Assembly (NCBI GenBank): GCA_023391285.1
Contig: JAEWBF010000115.1
Coordinates: 1-18,732, forward strand
Length of the DNA: 18,732 bases
Direction of reading: 5' to 3'
DNA from: Verrucomicrobiota bacterium
Lineage (GTDB): Bacteria; Verrucomicrobiota; Verrucomicrobiia; Opitutales; Opitutaceae
The position numbers and the translations under genes are program-made. Below the pieces are notes generated by a model. It worked only from the letters and a program-made list of their open reading frames with translations. It had not been told where the DNA came from and made no database searches. Position 1 is the first letter of the stretch; every line of letters begins with the position of its first letter. Below are positions 1-6,543 of the stretch, piece by piece.

Positions 1-1
1 G

Positions 2-2110
2 AATGATGCGGCAGGTTCCGGTAAGTCCCCGAACGGTTTAAAATGGTGGCGTGTGTTCGGGTGGGGCGGCGTGGTGGTGCTTGGGACGGCGTCGATTGCG
101 GTGCTGGCGCTGTCACGGGGCGAGGCGGTGAGTGCGTTGTGGATGGTGGTGGCGGCGACGTGTGTGTTTGCGGTCGCGTATCGGTTTCACTCGGCGTGGC
201 TGATGGCGAAGGTGCTGACGCTCGATGAACTGCGGGCGACGCCCGCCGTGGTGAAGGAAGATGGGAAAGATTTCGTGAGGACGAATCGCTGGGTGGTGTT
301 TGGGCATCACTTCGCGGCGATCGCGGGGCCGGGTCCGCTGGTCGGGCCGGTGCTGGCGGCGCAGTTTGGTTTTTTGCCGGGGATGTTGTGGATCCTGATC
401 GGGGCGACGCTGGGCGGGGCGGTGCACGACTGTGTGATTCTGTTTTGCTCGGTGCGGCGCGGCGGAAAGTCGCTCGCGCAAATGGTGAAGGAGGAAGTGG
501 GGCCGTTTGCGGGGTTTGCAGCGCTGGTGAGCATCATCGCGATCATGGTGATTCTGCTGGCGGTGCTGGCGCTGGTGGTGGTGAACGCGCTGGCGGAGAG
601 CCCGTGGGGGTTGTTCACGATCGCGGCGACCATGCCGATCGCGGTCGTGATGGGTTGCGCGATGCGCTTTGGCGGGCACAGCGGAAAGTGGCTGGCGCTG
701 GTGAGCGGGTTTGGCGTGGTGGCGCTGCTGGGCGCGGTTTACGCGGGGCAGTTCGTGCCCGCGTGGGGCTGGGACGAGGCGCTGACGTTGAAAGGGACGA
801 CACTCGCGTGGTGGATTATTGGATACGGAATTCTGGCGTCGGTGCTGCCGGTGTGGCTGCTGCTCGCGCCGCGGGATTATCTGAGCACGTTCATGAAAGT
901 GGGAACGGTGGCGCTGCTGGGTGTGGCGATCATCGTGCTGGCGCCGGTGTTGAAGATGCCGGCGGTGACGCAGTTCATCGATGGGAGCGGGCCGGTGTTT
1001 GCGGGGCCGGTGTTTCCGTTTTGTTTCATCACGATCGCGTGCGCGGCGATCTCGGGGTTTCACTCGCTGATTTCCTCGGGGACGACGCCGAAGCTTTTGG
1101 CGCGCGAGAAGGATATCCGGGTGGTGGGTTATGGCGCGATGGCGACGGAGATGATGGTGGGGATCATGGCGTTGATCGCGGCCTGTGCGATGGAGCCGGG
1201 CGAATATTTCGCGATCAACATGCGTGGGGAGCCGGCGGCGGTGACGGAACGGATCACGGCGCTGGGTTATCCGGTGACGGTGACGCAGATGGACGCGCTG
1301 GCGGCGGAGATGGGCGAGAAGACGATGGTGGGGCGGGCGGGCGGCGCGCCGACGTTTGCGGCGGGGATGGCGCAGATGTTTGCGGGGGCGTTCGGCGGCG
1401 GGACGGCGGTCGCGCTGTGGTATCACTTCGCGATCATGTTCGAGGCGTTGTTTATTTTAACGACGATCGATGCGGGAACGCGCGTCGGGCGGTTTATCGT
1501 GCAGGATTTTTTGGGGATGATCGCGAAGCCGCTCGGAAACACGAAATCCTTTGTCGGAAATGTGCTCGGGACGGTGTTGTTCGTCGGCGCGTGGGGGTGG
1601 TTCTTGTATCAGGGCGTGATCGATCCGCTGGGTGGGATCAATTCGCTGTGGCCGATTTTCGGTGTGGCGAATCAGCTGCTCGCGGTGATCGCGTTGTCGT
1701 TGGGCACGACGGTGCTGATCAAGATGGGGCGGACGCGTTATGTGTGGTGCACGCTTGCGCCGCTGGCGTGGTTGCTGGCGGTAACGATGAGCGCGGGATG
1801 GATGAAGATTTTTGCGAGCGATCCGCGGCTGGGGTTTTTCGCGGCGGCGGCGGATTTCAAGGCGCGGATTGCGGCAGCGGGCGCGGACGCGGCGGCGCAG
1901 GTGGCGCAATGGGAGCGGCTGGTGTTCAACAACCAGGTGAACGCGATCGTGACGGGGACGTTTCTGGTGCTCGTCGCAGTCGTGGTGATCGCGAATGCGC
2001 GCGTGTGGTGGCAGTTGCTTTCGGGGAGGCGCGCGGCGGAGTTGCGGGAGGATGCGTATGTGACGGTGGGGGCGGTGGCGCGGGAGAGTGGGGCGGTGGT
2101 GGCGCGGTGA
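2..2110 (+). CDS. cstA: Carbon starvation protein A (CstA family transporter), 5' end cut by window edge
   Basis: Inner-membrane transporter of the CstA family; characterised members take up peptides and/or pyruvate during carbon limitation. The protein matches E. coli CstA nearly end to end. Numbering from the GTG at 53, it has the signature FGHHFAAIAGPGPLVGP (83-99), the GGAVHD loop (about 121), APRDYLSTF (272-280), GFHSLISSGTTPK (335-347), a late DPLGGINSLWPIFGVANQ stretch, and many hydrophobic segments. The first in-window start is GTG 53 (685 aa), but the frame stays open to base 2 and reads NDAAGSGKSPNGLKWWR before it. E. coli CstA has about six more residues before the RGE of the first membrane segment, so the true start probably lies at or just outside the edge. 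The gene is convergent with the ORF6N gene, 23 bases away, and no terminator is obvious between them. Family assignment is very safe; the substrate (peptide versus pyruvate) cannot be read from sequence. Confidence 0.95.
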   Translation, partial: NDAAGSGKSPNGLKWWRVFGWGGVVVLGTASIAVLALSRGEAVSALWMVVAATCVFAVAYRFHSAWLMAKVLTLDELRATPAVVKEDGKDFVRTNRWVVFGHHFAAIAGPGPLVGPVLAAQFGFLPGMLWILIGATLGGAVHDCVILFCSVRRGGKSLAQMVKEEVGPFAGFAALVSIIAIMVILLAVLALVVVNALAESPWGLFTIAATMPIAVVMGCAMRFGGHSGKWLALVSGFGVVALLGAVYAGQFVPAWGWDEALTLKGTTLAWWIIGYGILASVLPVWLLLAPRDYLSTFMKVGTVALLGVAIIVLAPVLKMPAVTQFIDGSGPVFAGPVFPFCFITIACAAISGFHSLISSGTTPKLLAREKDIRVVGYGAMATEMMVGIMALIAACAMEPGEYFAINMRGEPAAVTERITALGYPVTVTQMDALAAEMGEKTMVGRAGGAPTFAAGMAQMFAGAFGGGTAVALWYHFAIMFEALFILTTIDAGTRVGRFIVQDFLGMIAKPLGNTKSFVGNVLGTVLFVGAWGWFLYQGVIDPLGGINSLWPIFGVANQLLAVIALSLGTTVLIKMGRTRYVWCTLAPLAWLLAVTMSAGWMKIFASDPRLGFFAAAADFKARIAAAGADAAAQVAQWERLVFNNQVNAIVTGTFLVLVAVVVIANARVWWQLLSGRRAAELREDAYVTVGAVARESGAVVAR

Positions 2111-2133
2111 GCGGCGCGCGCGGAAGCCTGTCG

Positions 2134-2667
2134 CTAGGGTTGCTGGAAACCCATGCGGCGGCCGTGGTTGGGCTCGGGGGACGCGAGGAGGGCGTTGAGG
2201 GCTTCGAAGACCTGCTCGAACTGGCCGTCGTAGCGGGATTCGAGTTCGGCGATTTTGCGGGCGAGTTCGCGGTTGGTGAGGGCGAAGCGGCGAAGTCGGA
2301 CGAAAGCACGGACGATTTCCACGGAGGTTTCCACGGCGCGTTTGCTGCGAAGGACGTTGGCGGCCATCAATGCGCCATGTTCGGTGAAGGCGTAAGGCAT
2401 TTTCCGAATGCCACCGTAGGTCGAACTTGAAGTCACAAGCTGTGACTTCAAGTTAGTAAACTCTTCTGTCGTAAGCTGAAAAATAAAGTCAGACGGGAAT
2501 CTGGAGCGGTTGCGCTGCACCGACTGCATGAGAACTTTGTGAGGAACTCCGTAGAGCTGGGCCAGATGGATCGAGACGATCACTTTTTGACCACGGATCG
2601 CAAGAATGTGGGTGGTGATGTTCGACTCTTTCTCAGCCAGGAGAGCCGGGGAGCTGGGGGACTTCAT
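2134..2667 (-). CDS. ORF6N-domain DNA-binding protein
   Basis: 177-aa protein with an N-terminal ORF6N domain (about residues 18-105). It shows ILAIRGQKVI, the LAQLYGVPHKVL helix, QRNRSRFPSDFIFQLTTEEF, NLKSQLVTSSS and MPYAFTEHGALMAANVL, followed by AFVRLRRF and a charged, probably helical tail (130-165). ORF6N is a domain of phage and bacterial proteins related in context to KilA-N and Bro proteins, and is presumed to bind DNA; the cellular role of chromosomal copies is not established. ATG 2667 is used because the domain starts soon after it, but no Shine-Dalgarno is visible. The DNA encoding the domain is near 50% GC in the lines I counted, against 65-68% in the 3' third of the same gene, suggesting acquired or constrained sequence. 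Two related 25-bp dyads, at 2684-2708 (upstream) and 2427-2451 (inside the gene), hint at autoregulation. Confidence 0.88.
   Translation of the reverse strand: MKSPSSPALLAEKESNITTHILAIRGQKVIVSIHLAQLYGVPHKVLMQSVQRNRSRFPSDFIFQLTTEEFTNLKSQLVTSSSTYGGIRKMPYAFTEHGALMAANVLRSKRAVETSVEIVRAFVRLRRFALTNRELARKIAELESRYDGQFEQVFEALNALLASPEPNHGRRMGFQQP
2427..2451. promoter_or_regulatory. 25-bp dyad inside the ORF6N gene (possible operator)
   Basis: A perfect inverted repeat: arms TTGAAGTCACA and TGTGACTTCAA around AGC. The symmetry extends three bases further each way (AAC/GTT, 14-bp arms over 2424-2454). It encodes the most conserved ORF6N motif, NLKSQLVTSSS (residues 72-82). It has the same total length and outer half-site (TTGARGT) as the dyad upstream of the gene. 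A protein-binding role is inference; an mRNA hairpin is the alternative. Confidence 0.5.
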
Positions 2668-2683
2668 ACACGCAGGCTGATTT

Positions 2684-2708
2684 TTGAGGTTTCAAATTGA
2701 AACCTCAA
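2684..2708. promoter_or_regulatory. 25-bp palindrome upstream of the ORF6N start
   Basis: Arms TTGAGGTTTCAA and TTGAAACCTCAA around a single A. Pairing continues outward through a run of T/A and GAT/ATC with one bulged base (2679-2714). It lies 17 bases from the ORF6N start codon and 16 bases beyond the receptor stop codon. It lacks a T-run 3' of the stem on either strand (the outer bases are T on the 5' side and A on the 3' side), so it is a poor intrinsic terminator. Its likeness to the internal dyad (17 of 25 positions) favours an operator, though termination for the receptor gene is not excluded. Confidence 0.5.
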
Positions 2709-2724
2709 AAAATCTGCAACTGCG

Positions 2725-4752
2725 CTACCACTTCAGCACGGCTTCGAGGCCGTAGGTGCGGGGGGCGGCGGGAACGGCGTGGCCGACGCCAGGGATGATG
2801 AGCGTGTAGTGGTTTTCGTCGGACAGGTTTTCGGCGAAGAGGGCGATGCGCCAGTGGCGGGCGTCGAAGCCGAGGCGCGCGTTGAGGGTGACGCGGGAGC
2901 GTTCGGCGAAGGCGGCGGCTTCGGACTCGTCGTAGTAGGTTTTGCCGGCAAAAGCGGCTTCGGCGCCGATGAACCAGCCGGTGGGGTCGCGATAGACGGC
3001 GGAGAGGTTGGCGTCGTAAACCGGGACGTAGGGAGCGCGGTTGCCGTTGTAGGAGGTGCCGGTGAACGGATCGGTGAACTCGCGTAGTGTGATTTCGGTT
3101 ACACCGAGTGTGGCGGCGAAGGTGAGCGCGGGGATGGGGCGCCACGAGGCTTCGAACTCGGCGCCGATGGAGCGGGCGCGGGGGGCGTTGACCACGAGGT
3201 AGTCGGAGGCGGTGAAGGAGCGTTCGATCTGGTAGTGGTCGATGTCGTAGTAGAAAGCGCGCGCCGCGAGATTGACGGTGTTGTTGGCGAGGTCGGTGTC
3301 GATGCCGGCTTCGAAGGCGAGCGTCTCCTCGGCGCTGAAGCGCGCGAGCGACGGATACGCGGTGTAGGCGGACCAACCGCCGGGTTTGGAGCCGAGCGAG
3401 ACGCTGGCGGAGGCGGTGGTGCGGTCGGTGAGCGCGTAAGTGGCGGAGAGTTTCGGAAGGAGCGCTTCGAACGTGCGCGAAGAGGTGTAGCGAGACTGGG
3501 CGGGGACGACTTCGCGGCGGTCGAAATCTCTTTTCACGCGCTCGGCGCGGAGGCCGAGGGTGACGGTCCACGGCGAGGTGTTGAGGAGAGTGAGTTCGCC
3601 GAAGAGCGCGGCGGTTTCGGTGTCGAGCGTGTAGCTGGAGATTTCGATCGGGAAAAGGCCGGTGAGGGAGCGGTTGACGGTGCCGCTGGTGTCGTTGGTG
3701 GAGAGCCAGACGCCGATATGCCAGGGGAGCGAAGCGTTGGGAGCAGAGGTGAGGCGGATTTCTTCGTTCCATCCGGATTGTTCGAGGGTGACGATCGAAT
3801 CGAGCGACGGCGGAAGGACGAGCTGGTTGGAGTAGGGATCGAGTTCGAAGTCGGTGTAGCTGGTGGTGGCGGTGAGGCGGCCGATCGGGGTTTCGAAGGC
3901 GGCTTTGGCGGCGAGGGCGATGAAGTCGATATCGGTGGTGCCTTCGGCGGTGCGGTCGACGGTATAGCGGGGGCCTCCGAGCGGAACGAGCGGCTGGGCG
4001 CCGTTGCGGAGGCGGCTGCCGAGGAGTTGGAAGGAGAGCTCGGCGGTTTCTGTCGGACGAAAACGGATACGCGCGGACGCGGCGGCGGATTCGAAGTCGT
4101 CGACGCGCTGGTTGAGCGTGGTGTTGGTGATGAAGCCGTCGCGGGCGGCGAAGGAGGCGGAGACGGAAGCGTCGGTGGAATCGGTGCGGGTGGAGCGGGC
4201 GTTTACCGCAAACGCGTGAGAGTCGAAGTTGCCGACGCTGGCGCGGAGTTCGCCGTGAGAGGCGTCGGAGGTCGGTTCGGAGGAGGAGAAAACGAGAACA
4301 CCGCCGCTGCCGGCGCGGCCGAAGGCGGTGCCTTGGGGGCCGCGGTGGATGGTGGCGCGGCCGAAGCCGAAGAGGTTGGTTGGGTAGGTGAAGCTGGAGC
4401 CGAGCGGGATGTCGTCGAAATAAACGGTGACGGATGGATCGCTGAAGTAAGGCGTGTTGGTGAGGCCGCGAATGGCGAAGAGGTCGCCGTAGGAGCCGGC
4501 GCCGCCGGTGTTGATGTGGAGATTGGCGACGCGGCCGGAGAGATGGCCGAGAGAATTGGTGAGCGGGAGAGCGATGTCATCGAGCCGGACGCTGGTGGTG
4601 CCGGCGGCATCGGCGTCGAGGCGCGGCGCTTCGACGGTGAGCGGGTCGGATTGGAGCGGTGTGTCGGTGTCGGACGCGGCGGTTTGGGCGCGGAGAGGTA
4701 GCGCGAGCGAGAACGCGGATGCGAAGGCGAGGAGAGTGGCGAGACGGATCAT
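2725..4752 (-). CDS. TonB-dependent outer-membrane receptor
   Basis: 675-aa outer-membrane transporter. Residues 1-22 form a signal peptide ending LRA before QT. A plausible TonB box (DPLTVEA, about 36-42) follows. The plug domain (about 55-165) has the typical LFAIRGLTN, VTVYFDDIPLG and RGPQGTAFGRAGSGGVL motifs. The remainder is a 22-stranded-type beta-barrel, with TonB-dependent C-terminal elements such as FAENLSDENHYT and APRTYGLEAVLKW. The last residue is Trp rather than the more common Phe. The plug most resembles siderophore or vitamin receptors, but no siderophore synthesis, periplasmic binding protein, TonB/ExbBD or FecI/FecR gene lies next to it, so the ligand is unknown. The ATG was chosen because it directly precedes the signal peptide. 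It stands alone: the next gene upstream (phosphofructokinase) is 200 bases away and followed by a terminator. Confidence 0.93.
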   Translation of the reverse strand: MIRLATLLAFASAFSLALPLRAQTAASDTDTPLQSDPLTVEAPRLDADAAGTTSVRLDDIALPLTNSLGHLSGRVANLHINTGGAGSYGDLFAIRGLTNTPYFSDPSVTVYFDDIPLGSSFTYPTNLFGFGRATIHRGPQGTAFGRAGSGGVLVFSSSEPTSDASHGELRASVGNFDSHAFAVNARSTRTDSTDASVSASFAARDGFITNTTLNQRVDDFESAAASARIRFRPTETAELSFQLLGSRLRNGAQPLVPLGGPRYTVDRTAEGTTDIDFIALAAKAAFETPIGRLTATTSYTDFELDPYSNQLVLPPSLDSIVTLEQSGWNEEIRLTSAPNASLPWHIGVWLSTNDTSGTVNRSLTGLFPIEISSYTLDTETAALFGELTLLNTSPWTVTLGLRAERVKRDFDRREVVPAQSRYTSSRTFEALLPKLSATYALTDRTTASASVSLGSKPGGWSAYTAYPSLARFSAEETLAFEAGIDTDLANNTVNLAARAFYYDIDHYQIERSFTASDYLVVNAPRARSIGAEFEASWRPIPALTFAATLGVTEITLREFTDPFTGTSYNGNRAPYVPVYDANLSAVYRDPTGWFIGAEAAFAGKTYYDESEAAAFAERSRVTLNARLGFDARHWRIALFAENLSDENHYTLIIPGVGHAVPAAPRTYGLEAVLKW

Positions 4753-4820
4753 GAAAAAGAGGGCGTAAGGAGAACGCGTGGAGAGATGTTTGTTTCAGGA
4801 GAAGAAGGCGCTCGTCCAAG

Positions 4821-4848
4821 TGGATTTTTCGCGTTGCTCAGAATGACA
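4821..4848 (-). repeat. Dispersed repeat, TCATTCTGAGC type, copy 1
   Basis: Read on the minus strand, this begins TGTCATTCTGAGC and ends AAAATCCA. It matches the element at 15293-15320 at 23 of 28 positions. Sequences of this TCATTCTGAGCGAAGCGAAGAATCC kind recur between genes in many environmental bacteria. Here it sits in the gap between the TonB receptor and phosphofructokinase genes and has no evident coding role. Confidence 0.6.
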
Positions 4849-4865
4849 GTCGATTGCGGACGGCT

Positions 4866-4900
4866 CGGGAAAAGAAAAGCACGGTCAGATTGACCGTGCT
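4866..4900 (-). terminator. Intrinsic terminator of the phosphofructokinase gene
   Basis: On the minus strand the stem AGCACGGTCA / TGACCGTGCT (perfect 10 bp, loop ATC, 4878-4900) is followed at once by TTTTCTTTTCCC. This is the layout of a Rho-independent terminator, 52 bases past the phosphofructokinase stop. The stem is preceded by GTAG, so it also has the look of a REP unit. Confidence 0.7.
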
Positions 4901-4903
4901 ACG
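4878..4903 (-). repeat. GTAG-headed REP-like hairpin, copy A
   Basis: The minus strand reads GTA followed by the 10-bp hairpin, giving GTAGCACGGTCA at its head. REP units mobilised by RAYT (TnpA-REP) transposases characteristically have a GTAG tetranucleotide before a palindrome. No RAYT gene lies in this window, so the class assignment is inference from structure only. Confidence 0.5.
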
Positions 4904-4911
4904 GGGGGCGA

Positions 4912-4940
4912 GCGGCGGGGTCGGGAGACCCCGCCCTACA
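4912..4940 (-). repeat. GTAG-headed REP-like hairpin, copy B
   Basis: On the minus strand: TGTAG head, then stem GGCGGGGTC / GACCCCGCC with loop TCCC (4914-4935). The whole 29 bases recur exactly at 6505-6533. It lies 12 bases after the phosphofructokinase stop and just before the terminator hairpin. Two different GTAG-headed hairpins therefore sit in tandem here. Confidence 0.7.
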
Positions 4941-4952
4941 ACATGAGGCGTC

Positions 4953-6209
4953 TTAGCCGGCGAAGGCGGGGAGGACCTTGTCGACGCGGACCTTGTCGAG
5001 ACGCGCGAAAACGGGGACGCCGTTTTCGTAGGGGAGCTGCGCTTCGCCCTGGATGAGCGGCTGGGCGTAGCGGAGGAACTGGAAGTTCATGCTGGTGCCG
5101 TCTTCGTTGATCCACTCGCGCGGGAGCTTCTTCACGCCGTTGGCGATGTCGCTCAAGGGAGCGAGGCCGGTTTCGACGGAGTAGTGATCGGTGTCGCCGC
5201 GGACGAGGGTGACCATCTTGTCGGTCTGGCCGTCGATGGCGGCTTCGACGGCGGCTTCGCCGGCGAGGTAGGCTTCGTCGGCGTCGGTCTTCGAGGCGGC
5301 GTGCGCGGCGGCGCGCTGGATGATGCCGGGTTTGGCGACGCGGGCTTTGACGCCGGGAAGGTTTTGTTCGACGAGTTCTTTGAGGTAGTCGCCGGCGCCG
5401 CCGAGTTGGGCGTGGCCGAAGGCGTCGGTGGCGGCGTCAGCGGCGACGTAGTTGCCGTCGGCGTCGATAAGGCCTTCGCCGACGACGATCATGCAGTATT
5501 TCTCGCGCTTGAGGATGCGACGGATGTCCTCGAGGCACTTGTTTTGATCGAAGGCGACTTCGGGGAGATAGATCAGGTGCGGCGGGTCGTGCGGGTGATC
5601 GCGGCGCTTGGCGAGTGCGGCGCCGGCGGCGATCCAGCCGGCGGAGCGGCCCATGACCTCGACGATCGAGACGAGGTCGCCCTGGCCCATGGCCTCGTGG
5701 TCGCAGGCGAGTTCGCGGATCGTGGTGGCGGTGTATTTGATCACGCTGCCGTAGCCGGGGGTGTGATCGGTGATGGGAAGGTCGTTATCGATGGTCTTCG
5801 GAACGCCGATGACGCGGAGCTCGTAGTTCTGTTCCTGGGCGAGCTTGGAGATCTTGTCGGCCGTATCCTGAGAGTCATTACCGCCGATGTAGAAAAAGTA
5901 GCGGATGTTGTGGGCTTTGAAGACCTCGAGGACGCGTTCGAAGTCGGACTGCTTCTTGAGCTTGTAGCGGCAGGTGCCGAGGGCGGCGCCGGGGGTGTGT
6001 TTGAGGGCGCGGATCTGCTGCTGGGATTCGGAGGCGAGGTCGATGAGGTCCTCGTTGAGGATGCCAAGGACGCCGTTCAGGGCTCCGTAGATCTCTTCAA
6101 TGCACTCGTGGTTGAGCGCCTCGGCGACGATGCCGGCGACGCTGGCGTTGATGACGGCGGTGGGGCCGCCGGACTGGCCCACCAAGACATTTCCTACGAG
6201 TTCAGCCAT
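4953..6209 (-). CDS. pfp: Pyrophosphate-dependent 6-phosphofructokinase
   Basis: 418-aa cytoplasmic glycolytic enzyme. It interconverts fructose 6-phosphate and fructose 1,6-bisphosphate, most likely with diphosphate, so the step is reversible. Visible motifs are GQSGGPTAVIN (11-21), GGNDS (109-113), PKTIDNDL (137-144, with catalytic Asp 141 and Asp 143), the MGR substrate loop (186-188) and GEGL. Lys138 in PKTIDND, where ATP enzymes have Gly, and Asp112 in GGNDS are the usual marks of PPi use. GGNDS instead of GGDDS is typical of one long bacterial subgroup. A reading frame extends to a TTG at 6251, but ATG 6209 is preferred because MAELVGNVLVGQSGG matches the family N-terminus. Its terminator and two REP-like hairpins follow the gene. 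Phosphodonor preference is predicted from residues only. Confidence 0.92.
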   Translation of the reverse strand: MAELVGNVLVGQSGGPTAVINASVAGIVAEALNHECIEEIYGALNGVLGILNEDLIDLASESQQQIRALKHTPGAALGTCRYKLKKQSDFERVLEVFKAHNIRYFFYIGGNDSQDTADKISKLAQEQNYELRVIGVPKTIDNDLPITDHTPGYGSVIKYTATTIRELACDHEAMGQGDLVSIVEVMGRSAGWIAAGAALAKRRDHPHDPPHLIYLPEVAFDQNKCLEDIRRILKREKYCMIVVGEGLIDADGNYVAADAATDAFGHAQLGGAGDYLKELVEQNLPGVKARVAKPGIIQRAAAHAASKTDADEAYLAGEAAVEAAIDGQTDKMVTLVRGDTDHYSVETGLAPLSDIANGVKKLPREWINEDGTSMNFQFLRYAQPLIQGEAQLPYENGVPVFARLDKVRVDKVLPAFAG

Positions 6210-6320
6210 GACAGATGTTTGTAAAGGGTTGGAAACAACGTGAACGGGCAAGGAAGCGCCCGGCTAGGGGGGGATGCAAACAGAAATTTCCGGAGCGCTG
6301 GAGAGTGGGAAAATGCCGGA

Positions 6321-6336
6321 TCGCACGAACGTGCGA
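6321..6336. promoter_or_regulatory. 16-base palindrome in the pfp upstream region
   Basis: TCGCACG-AA-CGTGCGA: 7-bp arms around two bases, about 112 bases upstream of the pfp start codon. Its size and symmetry would suit a dimeric repressor, but there is no second copy or known motif in the window. Chance occurrence in GC-rich DNA is quite possible. Confidence 0.25.
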
Positions 6337-6504
6337 ACGCGACGAAGGAGGCGGAAACGAAGGAAGGATGCCGCGGCGGAGCGGCCGTGTGCGAGGGGCT
6401 GGAGGGCTCGCGGGCATGCGAGCGAGACAGTGTGGCGGAGACGGGTGGGGGTTCCGCGCGGGTGGGGGAAATTCGCGGGCGCTGAGAGATTGCGTAGCGT
6501 TCCC

Positions 6505-6533
6505 GCGGCGGGGTCGGGAGACCCCGCCCTACA
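6505..6533 (-). repeat. GTAG-headed REP-like hairpin, copy C
   Basis: Exact 29-base copy of the element at 4912-4940, in the same orientation, 10 bases after the adenylosuccinate lyase stop codon. Stem GGCGGGGTC / GACCCCGCC (6507-6528). No T-run follows, so it is a repeat more than a classical terminator, though it could stabilise the mRNA 3' end. Confidence 0.7.
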
Positions 6534-6543
6534 TGACACCTGA

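Larger units (their letters stand above)
6210..6543. other. 334-base gap between purB and pfp
   Basis: No convincing gene; the short frames here are GC-driven and overlap on both strands. The gap should contain the pfp promoter, but I cannot place -35 and -10 boxes confidently. It also holds a 16-base palindrome (6321-6336) and a REP-like hairpin (6505-6533) just after purB. Confidence 0.6.

Noticed and set aside
2679..2714. Rho-independent terminator for the TonB receptor gene
   Set aside because: The hairpin is strong and well placed, but both strands have A residues, not T, immediately 3' of the stem; kept as a dyad/operator candidate.
3235..4701. Long plus-strand open frame (488 codons) opposite the TonB receptor
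   Set aside because: Its translation is Gly/Glu/Val/Arg-rich with no domain, as expected for antisense of a GC-rich gene; the minus-strand frame matches a known family throughout.
4784..6222. Shared AGATGTTTGT upstream of the receptor (4784-4793) and pfp (6213-6222) genes
   Set aside because: Ten bases only, at different distances from the start codons (31 and 3 bases); too weak to call a regulatory element.
6210..6251. TTG-started extension of the phosphofructokinase
   Set aside because: ATG 6209 gives the canonical MAELVGNVLVGQSGG N-terminus; the extra 14 residues have no family support.
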